From: Solilutibacter silvestris
GTDB lineage: Bacteria > Pseudomonadota > Gammaproteobacteria > Xanthomonadales > Xanthomonadaceae
Assembly (NCBI RefSeq): GCF_002895945.1
Contig: NZ_NPZB01000002.1
Coordinates: forward strand, 1,116,001-1,180,000
DNA length: 64,000 nt
Reading direction: 5' to 3'
Part shown: piece by piece, positions 19,264 to 27,706 of the stretch
Layout of the letters: every line of letters starts with the position of its first letter
Numbering within the stretch: the first letter of the stretch is position 1
Notes under the pieces: model-generated
Told to the model about the DNA's origin: nothing
Seen by the model: only the letters and a program-made list of their open reading frames with translations
Databases searched by the model: none
Translations under genes and position numbers: made by a program

Positions 19264-22200
19264 TCAGAACAGCCGCTCGTACATCGCCATCCACGTCCTT
19301 GCATTGCCAAGACTGCTGTTGCGCTGGCTCAGGTCGAAGCGCAGGTGCGTCAGCTTCGTCGGATCGAGCGTGAAGCCCAATCCGAACAGACTGCCCTGCC
19401 GCGCCAACCCAAAGCCGGTGACAGGCGACCATTGTTCGACACCGGTGAAGCTCGCCAGCACCGTGTCGTTCCCGTGCAGCAGTTGCTGGAATTCGCCGCG
19501 CGCCTCCATTCCGAAACGCCAGCCATTCGCCAACCGCCAGTCATGGCTCGCGCGCAACCCCGCATAGCCCTGCCAGCGATCATTGCGCCAGGTATTCGCC
19601 TGCAATCCGAATCCCGACGCATCCAGTTCGCGGAAACCGTCGTTGCGAATCGAGGCGTATTGGGTCCCGACATACGGCGTGAGATCCAGGCCCGACAGCG
19701 CGAAGCGGTATCCACCCTCGACATCGGCGAACAAGTAGTTGCCGCGTTGCAGCGCACTCGCGCCATCAACCTGCAGGCCGAGTTGCAACAAACGATCGGT
19801 GCGGCGATCGAAACGACCGGCACCGGCGCTGCCGAACGCGAACCAGCCATCGCGCCACAGGCCCGCATACATCTGCGCTTCGGCCTGGTTGCCGCGGGCA
19901 CGATCACCCAAGCCGTTCATCCAGCCGTTCAAGCGTGTCTGGCTCATCGCCATGCCGACCACCGCGTCGCGGCCGATGCGCTGGTCGTAGCCCGACATCG
20001 TGCCGCTCACGTCGAGACCGATGCTGTTCAATCCCGATTGCGCCAACGTGCCATCGCGTTGCAGATCCTGCGTCCACGCCCCCTTCAACAGCGCATCGTT
20101 GGAAAGGCTGGCGAAACGCCGATCAAGGGCATGGCGCCCGGCATCCAGCGATTCCAGTGTCATCGTCGCCGACGCCGCCTGCAATTGGCCAGACAGGGAT
20201 GACAACGTGCGTTCGGCGACTTGTGCATTCGGCGTCTGCTGGATCGCCGCGGCACCATTGATGAAGCCGGTGGGAATCGCGCCGACGCCGCTTGCGAGCT
20301 GGCCGTCGATCGCCGTCATCGCGCCTTCGACGCGCGTTGCCGTGGCGATGGTCGTCGTCGGCAGGCCAAGACTCACGGCAGCGGCAGTCACGTTGATGCG
20401 GTTGATGTTGAGGAAGGCATTGTTGGCGTCGTAGCCCACCGTCGCGTCAAGGAAGACATTGGGCGCGGCCTTGACCGCGGCAAACGTGCCGCTGAGGCCG
20501 CCATTCGCTTTCAGCAAGTTCTCCTTCGCCTGCGTGGTGTAACCGGTGCGCGTCCCGAGCAGACTCAGCTGGCCGGCGATCGACGCAGTGCCGTTGACCT
20601 GCAACGGCGTGCCCAGCCAGATACCGAGATTGCCGGTGCCCGACTGCGTGTAATTGCCATTGATGGTGGAACCGGCATCGCGGCCATTGACGAAGAATCC
20701 GGCGTTGCCGACGCTCTGTCCGAATGTCCCGCTGGCGAAGACTTGTGCACCCGATGAAATCGACAGGGCCGAGCCACCCAGCCCCTGGCGGATGTCGAGA
20801 GCGCCGCCCTGCACGCTGGTGGCGCCGGTGTAGCCCTGCGCTTGCGTCAACGTCAGCGTCCCGCTGCCTTGCTTGATCAAACCGCCGGCACCGACGATGG
20901 AATTGCGCCAGATCGAATTGCCGGAAAACGACACAGTGACATCGCCCCAGGCGAAATTGCCCGGACCGTTCGCCGCTTTGGTCACGTCGAGCAAGCCCCA
21001 GCCGAATACCGGATCGACACCGGGTGCACCGAGATCCTTGGCCGTGCCAAGCAACGTCTGTCGCACCAGGTCGTTGTTGAAATACGGGAATTGCGCCCAC
21101 ACTACCGCCGCCGCACCGCTCACTTGCGGCGCCGAGAACGAGGTGCCGCTGCCGTTGTACAGGCCATACGCGGACGTCGAGTTGTAGTGCTGCGCGATCA
21201 CCACGTCGCCGGGCGCGACCATGCAGTAATTCATCGCCACGCCACACTGCTGCGAATACGACGTGAGTTGCGTCGGTTTCGCGGGGTCGAGTGCGCCAAC
21301 GGTGATCCAACCCTTCGCCAGCACTGCATCGCCACCATCCTTGCTCGGCAACATCGCGTTGTCCGATGGGTTCGGCAGCAGAGCGGGCGTCGCGCCATCG
21401 TTGCCGCTGGCGAACACGACCAGCCCGCCGCGATTGACCACGAAATCCTTCCACGCCGTCTGCAATTCCACCGACAGCGCGGGATCGTTCCAGTACAGGC
21501 CGCCCCAGGAATTGTTGATGATTTTCGCGCCGGCATCGGCAAGCTGCGCATTCAATTGCTGGAAAGTGGTGCCATAGCCCTGCCCGGCACCGATCGGGGT
21601 GCCCCCTTGCCCGGGATTCGGCGGCGGCGGCGGATTGTCCTCGATGATGCGCGAGGAAATGACCGTCGCGCCTTGCGCCACACCGCCTTGCCAGGTGGAA
21701 GTACCCACGACATTGTTGTTGGTGTCGAGGTAGTTGGCCGCCATCGGCTTGCCCGCCGCAAGGGAGGCGACGATGGTGCCGTGGCCGACCACGTCATCAA
21801 CCGCGGTGTTGTTGGTCGAGGGATCGACGTTGATATATTCCGGCTGCTGCACGCGCCCTGCAAGCGCAGGATTGTTGTGGTCGATGCCGGTGTCGAGAAA
21901 GCCGATCTTGACGCCGGTACCGATCTTGCCCGCACCCAAGGCGCCGGCATCGTTGATCAGCACGTGCATCTGCGCGAGGTTGGGATCGGAAAAAGTCGCG
22001 GGCGCCGGTTCCGCGGCGATGGTCGGCGGGACGATGTTGGTCAGCGTCGCATCGGTGGCGATGGTCGGAGTGAACGGTGGCACCGTCGTGCCGCCCGAAC
22101 CCGACTTCGTGCCGCCCCCGCCCCCGCAACCGCTCAAGGCCAGCGACGACAGCGCCAGGACAACGGCAACGGACAACGCGTTGCGATGCATTTTCATCAT
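19264..22200 (-). CDS. Subtilisin-type serine protease autotransporter with lipoprotein signal
   Basis: The 978-residue precursor begins with a lipoprotein-like signal (LSSLALSGC, Cys25) and a Gly/Thr/Pro linker. An S8 subtilase domain has Asp103 in GFLDTGIDHNN, His140 in VVGHGTIVAS, oxyanion Asn in FASGNDG and Ser354 in GSGTSFSAPQV. A passenger beta-helix follows with an autotransporter repeat (GSGTLTLTQAQGYTGATSVQGG). The final 270 residues are a type V autotransporter beta-barrel ending in Phe (MAMYERLF). It probably works at the cell surface, where it may release itself. A lipobox on an autotransporter is uncommon but known in subtilase autotransporters of this order. ATG 22200 has GGAGGAAGG upstream; the frame itself runs further. 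Confidence 0.9.
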   Translation of the reverse strand: MMKMHRNALSVAVVLALSSLALSGCGGGGGTKSGSGGTTVPPFTPTIATDATLTNIVPPTIAAEPAPATFSDPNLAQMHVLINDAGALGAGKIGTGVKIGFLDTGIDHNNPALAGRVQQPEYINVDPSTNNTAVDDVVGHGTIVASLAAGKPMAANYLDTNNNVVGTSTWQGGVAQGATVISSRIIEDNPPPPPNPGQGGTPIGAGQGYGTTFQQLNAQLADAGAKIINNSWGGLYWNDPALSVELQTAWKDFVVNRGGLVVFASGNDGATPALLPNPSDNAMLPSKDGGDAVLAKGWITVGALDPAKPTQLTSYSQQCGVAMNYCMVAPGDVVIAQHYNSTSAYGLYNGSGTSFSAPQVSGAAAVVWAQFPYFNNDLVRQTLLGTAKDLGAPGVDPVFGWGLLDVTKAANGPGNFAWGDVTVSFSGNSIWRNSIVGAGGLIKQGSGTLTLTQAQGYTGATSVQGGALDIRQGLGGSALSISSGAQVFASGTFGQSVGNAGFFVNGRDAGSTINGNYTQSGTGNLGIWLGTPLQVNGTASIAGQLSLLGTRTGYTTQAKENLLKANGGLSGTFAAVKAAPNVFLDATVGYDANNAFLNINRINVTAAAVSLGLPTTTIATATRVEGAMTAIDGQLASGVGAIPTGFINGAAAIQQTPNAQVAERTLSSLSGQLQAASATMTLESLDAGRHALDRRFASLSNDALLKGAWTQDLQRDGTLAQSGLNSIGLDVSGTMSGYDQRIGRDAVVGMAMSQTRLNGWMNGLGDRARGNQAEAQMYAGLWRDGWFAFGSAGAGRFDRRTDRLLQLGLQVDGASALQRGNYLFADVEGGYRFALSGLDLTPYVGTQYASIRNDGFRELDASGFGLQANTWRNDRWQGYAGLRASHDWRLANGWRFGMEARGEFQQLLHGNDTVLASFTGVEQWSPVTGFGLARQGSLFGLGFTLDPTKLTHLRFDLSQRNSSLGNARTWMAMYERLF

Positions 22201-22381
22201 CTTCGGCCTTCCTCCAAAGGGGCTCCAGGCATGCCCGGAATGTGATCCATGTCGTATTCCTTTGTAACGCCGCAGCCAGCACCGTGGCAAGAAGGGAATG
22301 TGAGTGGATTGCCTGGTGCGTCGCCACCATGCGCTGGCTGGGTGATAATCGAGGGCTGTCCCCCTCCAGACCGGAATCGTC

Positions 22382-23557
22382 ATGTCTGACATCGTCATCG
22401 TTGGCGCCAAGCGCACCGCCATCGGCTCCATGCTCGGCCAGTTCACCGGCGTCGCCACCCCAGTGCTCGGCGCAGCCGCCATCAGCGCCGCGGTCGACGC
22501 CGCCGGCATCAAGCCCGATGTGATCGACGAAGTCATCATGGGCTGCGTGCTTCCTGCCGGTCTCGGCCAGGCCCCCGCACGCCAGGCGGCACGCAAGGCC
22601 GGCATTCCCGACAAGGCCGGCGCCACCACCATCAACAAGGTCTGCGGCTCGGGCATGAAGGCAGTGATGCTGGCCCACGACCTGATCAAGGCCGGCAGCG
22701 CCAACGCCGTGATCGCCGGCGGCATGGAATCGATGACCAACGCACCGCACGTGTTGAATGGTTCGCGCACCGGCATCCGCTATGGCAGCGCCGAATTCCT
22801 CGACCACATGGCGTGGGACGGCCTGACCAACCCCGAAGACGGCAAGGCCATGGGCGTCTTCGGCGATGCCACCTGCAAAACGCTCGATTTCAGCCGCGAG
22901 GATGTCGACGCCTATTCCACCGAAAGCGTGCGTCGTGCCCAGGCGGCCATGGCTTCGGGTGCTTTCAAGGCCGAAATCGCACCGGTGACCGTCAGCGGCC
23001 GCAAGGGCGACGTGGTGATCGATGCCGACGAAGAGCCCGGCAAGATCGACACCAGCAAGATTCCCGGCCTGCGCGCGGCCTTCGGCAAGGACGGCGTGCT
23101 GACGGCGGCATCCTCCTCGAAGATTTCCGATGGCGCTGCCGCGCTGGTAGTGATGTCGGCCGACGCCGCGAAGGCTGCCGGTGCCAAGCCGATCGCCCGC
23201 ATCGTCGCCCACGCCACGCATGCGCAAGCGCCGGAAGTGTTCACCACCGCGCCGGTCGATGCGATCCGCAAGGTGCTGGACAAGGCTGGCTGGTCGGTCG
23301 GCGACGTCGATCTGTTCGAAGTCAACGAGGCGTTCTCCGTCGTCGCCATGGCGCCGATGAAGGCGCTCGGCATCCCCCACGACAAGCTCAACGTGAATGG
23401 CGGCGCGGTCGCGCTCGGCCATCCCATCGGCTGCAGCGGCGCACGCCTGCTGGTGACGCTGATCCACGCACTCCAGTCCCGTGGCGGCAAGCGCGGCGTG
23501 GCTTCGCTGTGCATCGGCGGCGGCGAAGCCACTGCCATGGCCATCGAGCTGGTGTGA
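22382..23557 (+). CDS. Acetyl-CoA C-acetyltransferase (thiolase)
   Basis: The 391-residue thiolase keeps all catalytic residues: the acylated Cys88 in NKVCGSGMKAV, the NEAFS loop, the His in GGAVALGHPIGCSGAR and the second Cys in SLCIGGGEA. Length and motifs fit the biosynthetic or acetoacetyl-CoA group (AtoB/PhbA) rather than FadA. Here it most likely cleaves acetoacetyl-CoA from leucine breakdown, or 2-methylacetoacetyl-CoA from isoleucine, to acetyl-CoA and an acyl-CoA. It is divergent from the autotransporter gene with about 180 bases between them and lies among the liu genes. Confidence 0.9.
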   Translation: MSDIVIVGAKRTAIGSMLGQFTGVATPVLGAAAISAAVDAAGIKPDVIDEVIMGCVLPAGLGQAPARQAARKAGIPDKAGATTINKVCGSGMKAVMLAHDLIKAGSANAVIAGGMESMTNAPHVLNGSRTGIRYGSAEFLDHMAWDGLTNPEDGKAMGVFGDATCKTLDFSREDVDAYSTESVRRAQAAMASGAFKAEIAPVTVSGRKGDVVIDADEEPGKIDTSKIPGLRAAFGKDGVLTAASSSKISDGAAALVVMSADAAKAAGAKPIARIVAHATHAQAPEVFTTAPVDAIRKVLDKAGWSVGDVDLFEVNEAFSVVAMAPMKALGIPHDKLNVNGGAVALGHPIGCSGARLLVTLIHALQSRGGKRGVASLCIGGGEATAMAIELV

Positions 23558-23621
23558 AGGCGAGGCTGAAGCCGTTTTAACTTCGGCCCAACGCAATCCG
23601 CAAAAAAACCGGCCAAGGTTC

Positions 23622-23649
23622 TTGACACGGCTCATCATTGGGTCATGAT
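23622..23649 (+). promoter_or_regulatory. Candidate sigma70 promoter for the alanine-rich lipoprotein gene
   Basis: A perfect -35 hexamer TTGACA (23622-23627) is followed after 16 bases by CATGAT (23644-23649), a four-of-six match to TATAAT. The lipoprotein ATG lies 55 bases further on with GAGGATCC before it. The assignment rests on consensus match and position only. Confidence 0.45.
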
Positions 23650-23703
23650 GACAGCCAACGCGTGCCCAACGCGTTACCCAAACCACATCATGAGGATCCC
23701 GAC

Positions 23704-24084
23704 ATGACAATGAACAAGGCTCTCCTGGCACTGGCCATGGGTATTGCACTTTCCGCCTGCTCGAACTCGCAGCAGGCCAACGATGCTGCCGCCGACGCCA
23801 ACAAGGCCGCCACCAGCGCCCAGCAGTCCGCTGACCAGGCCGCTGCGACCTCTGGCGGTACAGCGTCTACCGCCCAGGCTGCCCAGGCCGGTGCCGATGC
23901 CGCCGCCAGCGCTGCCGACGCTGCCTCCAAGCAAGCTGCCGACGCTGCTGCTGCTCCGACCGCCGCCGCTGCCGACGCCCACGCTGACGCCGCTGCCGAC
24001 GCCGCCAAGGCCGCCGGCAAGGCAAGCGACGCCGCCAAGAAGGGCGCCGATGCTGCCAAAAAGAGCGAAGAAGCCAAGAAGTAA
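23704..24084 (+). CDS. Alanine-rich lipoprotein with amphipathic repeats (1 of 2)
   Basis: The 126-residue precursor has a lipoprotein signal MTMNKALLALAMGIALSAC, lipidated at Cys19. The mature part is almost only Ala, Asp, Lys, Ser and Gln in heptad- or 11-mer-like units such as AADAAKAAGKASDAAKKGA, ending in a Lys-rich KKSEEAKK. It should form a long helix in the periplasm, comparable in style to Lpp/OprI murein lipoproteins or LEA-like stress proteins, though no homology is claimed. It has its own promoter candidate and a strong terminator, so it is likely an abundant monocistronic product. A near-paralogue follows. Confidence 0.75.
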   Translation: MTMNKALLALAMGIALSACSNSQQANDAAADANKAATSAQQSADQAAATSGGTASTAQAAQAGADAAASAADAASKQAADAAAAPTAAAADAHADAAADAAKAAGKASDAAKKGADAAKKSEEAKK

Positions 24085-24090
24085 ACCCGA

Positions 24091-24117
24091 AAGCCGCCAG
24101 TTCACTGGCGGCTTTTT
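24091..24117 (+). terminator. Rho-independent terminator after first alanine-rich lipoprotein
   Basis: AAGCCGCCAG and CTGGCGGCTT form a perfect 10-bp stem around a TTCA loop, followed by a T run. It begins six bases after the stop codon. Confidence 0.88.
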
Positions 24118-24174
24118 GGTAACCGTGTTCCAACCCGCTGTAACACCACAACCGAAATATCCGAGGACATTCGA

Positions 24175-24588
24175 ATGAACCTGAAGATTGCTGCTCTGTT
24201 CGCCGCTGCTACCCTGGCTCTCGCCGCTTGCAAGCCGGCCGACCAGGCTCCGGCCGCTGACGCCGCCAAGCCGGCCGACGCCGCTGCTCCGGCTGCTGAC
24301 GCCGCCAAGCCGGCCGACGCCGCTGCTGCTCCGGCTGCTGCTGCCGACGCCGCTGCTGCCGCTGGCGACGCCGCCAAGGCCGCTGGTGACGCTGCTGCCA
24401 AGGCTGGCGACGCTGCCACCGCTGGCGCCGACGCTGCCAAGGCCGCTGGTGCCGACGCCGCTGGCAAGGCTGCCGACGCTGCCAAGGACGCCGCTGCCAA
24501 GGTCGGCGACGCCGCCGCCAAGGCTGGCGACGCTGCCAAGGCCGCTGGTGACAAGGCCAAGGCTGCTGCCGACGCCGTCAAGAAGTAA
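24175..24588 (+). CDS. Alanine-rich lipoprotein with amphipathic repeats (2 of 2)
   Basis: The 137-residue precursor has the lipobox LALAAC (Cys19). A body built from Ala with periodic Asp, Lys, Gly and Pro follows: first AADAAKPADAAA units, then units such as AGDAAKAAGDAAAKAGDAA, ending KAAADAVKK. Spacing of Lys and Asp every 3-4 residues predicts an extended amphipathic helix. The DNA is itself a degenerate tandem repeat of GCC/GCT/GAC/AAG codons, so copy-number slippage is likely between strains. A good Shine-Dalgarno (GAGGA) precedes ATG 24175 and two terminators follow. The function is unknown; an envelope-structural or desiccation role is only a guess. Confidence 0.75.
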   Translation: MNLKIAALFAAATLALAACKPADQAPAADAAKPADAAAPAADAAKPADAAAAPAAAADAAAAAGDAAKAAGDAAAKAGDAATAGADAAKAAGADAAGKAADAAKDAAAKVGDAAAKAGDAAKAAGDKAKAAADAVKK

Positions 24589-24614
24589 TCGATCCCTCAC
24601 GGGATTCGATATGG

Positions 24615-24642
24615 AAAGCCCGCGCAAGCGGGCTTTCTTTTT
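24615..24642 (+). terminator. Rho-independent terminator after second alanine-rich lipoprotein
   Basis: AAAGCCCGC and GCGGGCTTT pair perfectly around a GCAA tetraloop and are followed by CTTTTT. It lies 27 bases after the stop codon. Confidence 0.9.
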
Positions 24643-24647
24643 GGCTC

Positions 24648-24672
24648 GACGCCCGCGCAAGCGGGTCTTTTT
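24648..24672 (+). terminator. Second, tandem terminator hairpin
   Basis: A near copy of the preceding hairpin (GACGCCCGC, GCAA loop, GCGGGTC, then TTTTT) with one bulged base lies five bases further on. It appears to be a duplicated terminator that insulates liuB from the strong upstream gene. Confidence 0.75.
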
Positions 24673-24723
24673 ATGCCACCGGGTATCCTGTGCGCCTCGT
24701 TTGCCGATCGCACGCTCGTCGCC

Positions 24724-26331
24724 ATGCCAGTCATCAAATCCCGTCTCGATCCGCGTTCGCCCGAATTCATCGCCACCGCCGCATATCACCAATCGTTGGC
24801 GGACGAACTGCACGCACGACTGCAACGGGCCGCGCAAGGTGGTGGCGAACAGGCGCGACGCAAGCACACCGAGCGCGGCAAGCTGCTGGCGCGCGACCGC
24901 ATCGACGCCCTGCTCGACCCCGGCTCGCCTTTCCTCGAACTCAACGCGCTCGCTGCCGAAGGCATGTATGACGATGCCGCGCCCGCCGCCGGCGTGGTCA
25001 CCGGCATCGGCCGGGTGATGGGCCAGGAAGTGGTGATCGTCGCCAATGACGCCACCGTCAAGGGCGGCACCTATTTCCCGATGACGGTGAAGAAGCATCT
25101 ACGCGCGCAACAGGTCGCCCGCGAGAACCATCTTCCCTGCGTTTATCTGGTCGATTCCGGTGGCGCCTTCCTGCCCTTGCAGGATGAAGTGTTCCCCGAT
25201 CGCGAGCACTTCGGCCGCATCTTCTACAACCAGGCGCGGATGAGCGCCGACAACATCCCGCAGGTCGCGGTGGTGATGGGCAGTTGCACCGCCGGTGGTG
25301 CCTACGTGCCGGCGATGTGCGACGAATCGATCATCGTCAAGAACCAGGGCACGATCTTCCTCGGTGGTCCGCCGCTGGTGAAAGCCGCGACCGGCGAAGT
25401 GGTCGATGCCGAAGCGCTCGGCGGCGCCGACGTCCACACCTCGGTGTCGGGCGTGGCCGATCATTTCGCCGAAGACGATCACCACGCACTGGCGATCGCG
25501 CGCGACATCGTCGGCACCTTCAATCGCAAGCACGCGGTGCCGGTGGAACTGCAAGCGAGCCGCGAGCCGCTGCATCCCGCCGACGAGTTGTACGGCATCG
25601 TCCCGCAGGACACCCGCAAGCCGTTCGACATCCGCGAAGTGATCGCGCGCATCGTCGATGGCAGCGAGTTCCAGGAGTTCAAGGCGCGCTACGGCAAGAC
25701 CCTGGTCAGCGGCTTCGCGCATATCCACGGCTGCCCGGTCGGCATCGTCGCCAACAACGGCATCCTGTTTTCGGAAAGCGCGCTCAAGGGTGCGCACTTC
25801 ATCGAGCTGTGCAACCAGCGCGGCATCCCGCTGGTATTCCTGCAGAACATCACCGGCTTCATGGTCGGCAAGAAGTACGAGAACGCCGGCATCGCCAAGG
25901 ATGGGGCAAAGATGGTCACCGCGGTCGCGTGTTCGAGCGTGCCGAAATTCACCGTGGTGATCGGCGGCAGTTTCGGTGCCGGCAATTACGCGATGTGCGG
26001 TCGCGCCTACGGCGGGCGCTTCCTGTGGATGTGGCCAAACGCACGCATCAGCGTGATGGGTGGCGAACAGGCGGCGAGCGTGCTGGCGACGGTGCGGCGT
26101 GACGGCATCGAGGCCCGGGGCGGCCAGTGGAGCGCCGACGAGGAAGACGCGTTCAAGACGCCGATCCGCCAGCAGTACGAGGACCAGGGCAATCCCTATT
26201 ACGCCAGCGCCCGCTTGTGGGACGACGGCATCATCGACCCCAAGGACACGCGCAAGGTGCTGGGGCTGGCACTGGCGGCGTCGCTCAACGCGCCGATCGA
26301 ACCCGCGCGATTCGGCGTATTCAGGATGTGA
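24724..26331 (+). CDS. liuB: Methylcrotonyl-CoA carboxylase beta subunit
   Basis: The 535-residue carboxyltransferase has the two crotonase-like lobes of biotin carboxylases. The acyl-CoA side contains [20 protein letters not shown], and the biotin side has [19 protein letters not shown] and [34 protein letters not shown]. The latter matches methylcrotonyl- rather than propionyl-CoA carboxylases. It carries carboxyl from biotin on LiuD to 3-methylcrotonyl-CoA, giving 3-methylglutaconyl-CoA. ATG 24724 is preferred over an in-frame ATG at 24673 because the family begins near [15 protein letters not shown] and the earlier codon abuts the terminator. It is separated from liuC and liuD by 3.6 kb. 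Confidence 0.94.
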   Translation: MPVIKSRLDPRSPEFIATAAYHQSLADELHARLQRAAQGGGEQARRKHTERGKLLARDRIDALLDPGSPFLELNALAAEGMYDDAAPAAGVVTGIGRVMGQEVVIVANDATVKGGTYFPMTVKKHLRAQQVARENHLPCVYLVDSGGAFLPLQDEVFPDREHFGRIFYNQARMSADNIPQVAVVMGSCTAGGAYVPAMCDESIIVKNQGTIFLGGPPLVKAATGEVVDAEALGGADVHTSVSGVADHFAEDDHHALAIARDIVGTFNRKHAVPVELQASREPLHPADELYGIVPQDTRKPFDIREVIARIVDGSEFQEFKARYGKTLVSGFAHIHGCPVGIVANNGILFSESALKGAHFIELCNQRGIPLVFLQNITGFMVGKKYENAGIAKDGAKMVTAVACSSVPKFTVVIGGSFGAGNYAMCGRAYGGRFLWMWPNARISVMGGEQAASVLATVRRDGIEARGGQWSADEEDAFKTPIRQQYEDQGNPYYASARLWDDGIIDPKDTRKVLGLALAASLNAPIEPARFGVFRM

Positions 26332-26427
26332 TTGCACTCTCCGGTGCAACCGCCTGATTCAATTGCAATCGAGCCGTGGTATGGTCGGCGGCTCCTGCAG
26401 CAAGTCTGCCTTCCCCCGAGGTGATGC

Positions 26428-26988
26428 ATGGCAATTTGGAAAGACCCGACCCAGCCGAAAAAGGACACGGCACCCTTCCCACAGGCGGAGCCGTCCCCCG
26501 CGGCTGCTTCGATCAATCCAATCCGTGAGGCCTCTGCTCCTGCCATGTCGACCAATGCCGATTCGTTGTCCCCCGTCCGTGCGGTTCCCGCGTCGTCCCC
26601 GACCATGAAGGAATCGGTGATCGCCAGCGATCTCACCATCGAAGGCAAGATCCAGGGTGCCGGCCATGTCCGCATCGCTGGTCGCTTCAAGGGCGACGTC
26701 GACGTCAAGGGCGACCTCACTGTCGAACAGGGCGCCAAGCTCGATGGCAGCGTCAAGGCCGACAAGGTGATCGTGTCCGGTGAGCTCGATGGCAACATCC
26801 ATTCGGCCAATCGCGTCGAACTGATGGCGACCTGCGCGATGAACGGCGACATCAAGGCCGACACGCTGACGGTGGCTTCCGGTTCGCGCCTGCGTGGTCG
26901 TGTCGAATGCGGCAACTGGGACAATATGCCCAAGCGCGAAAGCAGCGACGACGCCAACAAGCGCGAGGCCAACAGCACCTCGGTATGA
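26428..26988 (+). CDS. Bactofilin (DUF583) cytoskeletal protein
   Basis: The 186-residue protein has a Pro/Ser/Ala-rich disordered head (1-58). A bactofilin beta-helix core (about 60-165) follows with short Gly/Val repeats such as IEGKIQGAGHVRIAGRFKGDVDVKGDLTV and GSVKADKVIVSGELDGNI, and then a polar tail. Bactofilins polymerise without nucleotide into membrane-associated filaments that organise cell-wall or polar machinery. Its stop codon overlaps the next gene as ATGA, so a coupled zinc-ribbon partner is likely. Confidence 0.9.
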   Translation: MAIWKDPTQPKKDTAPFPQAEPSPAAASINPIREASAPAMSTNADSLSPVRAVPASSPTMKESVIASDLTIEGKIQGAGHVRIAGRFKGDVDVKGDLTVEQGAKLDGSVKADKVIVSGELDGNIHSANRVELMATCAMNGDIKADTLTVASGSRLRGRVECGNWDNMPKRESSDDANKREANSTSV

Positions 26989-27356
26989 GCATGGGCCTGC
27001 CGCGCGCGGGAACCGTGCCCAAGGCTGGCGAGATCGGCGCAACACGCGCCTGCCCGCACTGCAAGGCCACCATCCTGGAAAGCGCGCCGGTGTGCCCGGC
27101 GTGCAAGGGGCATTTGCGTTTCGGCGAGGCGTCGATCCGCAAGGCGCTCGATCGTCCGTTGGCGATCGAGGGCACCTTGTCGCAGCCGCCGGGCGGCGTG
27201 CCGATCGAATATTCGGTGGTGATCGCGATCCGCAATGAACGTGGCGAGGAAGTCGGCCGCCACGTGGTCGGCGTCGGCGCGATGCAGCCGGGCGAAAGCC
27301 GCACCTTCAGTCTGGCGGTGGATGTGTTCGCGAGCACGAAGGGCAAGTTGCGGTAA
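26985..27356 (+). CDS. Zinc-ribbon protein coupled to bactofilin
   Basis: ATG 26985 overlaps the bactofilin stop. The 123-residue product has a zinc ribbon CPHC(x12)CPAC at residues 24-41. A roughly 80-residue beta-rich domain follows (IEGTLSQPPGGVPIEYSVVIAIRN, then GRHVVGVGAMQPGESRTFSLAVDVF) that reads like an immunoglobulin-type fold. The function is unknown. Constant coupling with a bactofilin gene would suggest a filament accessory protein; conservation of the pair elsewhere is the test. Confidence 0.7.
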   Translation: MSMGLPRAGTVPKAGEIGATRACPHCKATILESAPVCPACKGHLRFGEASIRKALDRPLAIEGTLSQPPGGVPIEYSVVIAIRNERGEEVGRHVVGVGAMQPGESRTFSLAVDVFASTKGKLR

Positions 27357-27475
27357 CGCCACACGTGTTGGCTTTGCGAACACCTCAAAAAGCATGACCC
27401 GACTGTGCGCCTAGGCGGTGCCGGTGGTGGCTTTCAAGTCTCCGAAAAGCAACAACACGCGCTGCCGCGCGCGTG

Positions 27476-27706
27476 CTACTTACACCCGCTGCAGCCGCCG
27501 CATTCGCCGGAAGCCAGCGCCGATGCCGGCGCGATCCATCGTCCCAGTGCCCGCATCCAGATCGGGCGCCCTTCGCGCAACAGCGGGATCGCCAGCGCCA
27601 CGCGCGTGCGTCGCCATGACGCCGGGAAGCGGGTTCTCCACACGAAGATCGCGCTGAATACCACCAGCAGCACGATCACCGTGTATTGCAAGGTGATCGA
27701 CATCAT
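27476..27706 (-). CDS. FeoB-associated small Cys-rich membrane protein (DUF6587-like)
   Basis: ATG 27706 overlaps the feoB stop (ATGATGA). The 76-residue product has one transmembrane helix (ITLQYTVIVLLVVFSAIFVW), a basic cytoplasmic stretch and a Cys cluster at the very end, CGGCSGCK. Small Cys-tailed membrane proteins often follow feoB, where they are thought to help FeoB assembly or bind iron, though this is not proven. The ORF continues upstream inside feoB in another frame, which is a shadow. Confidence 0.72.
   Translation of the reverse strand: MMSITLQYTVIVLLVVFSAIFVWRTRFPASWRRTRVALAIPLLREGRPIWMRALGRWIAPASALASGECGGCSGCK

Noticed and set aside
20842-22245. Plus-strand open frame of 467 residues opposite the autotransporter
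   Set aside because: Antisense to a subtilase with an intact catalytic triad; no motifs and biased Arg/His composition.
24175-24588. Possible CRISPR or minisatellite array
   Set aside because: The DNA repeats are degenerate codon repeats of an alanine-rich protein with no constant spacers, so it is coding low complexity.
23674-25098. Minus-strand Gly/Ser-rich open frame of 474 residues
   Set aside because: It is the complement of the alanine-rich repeats, so Ala codons read as Gly and Ser. No start-site support.
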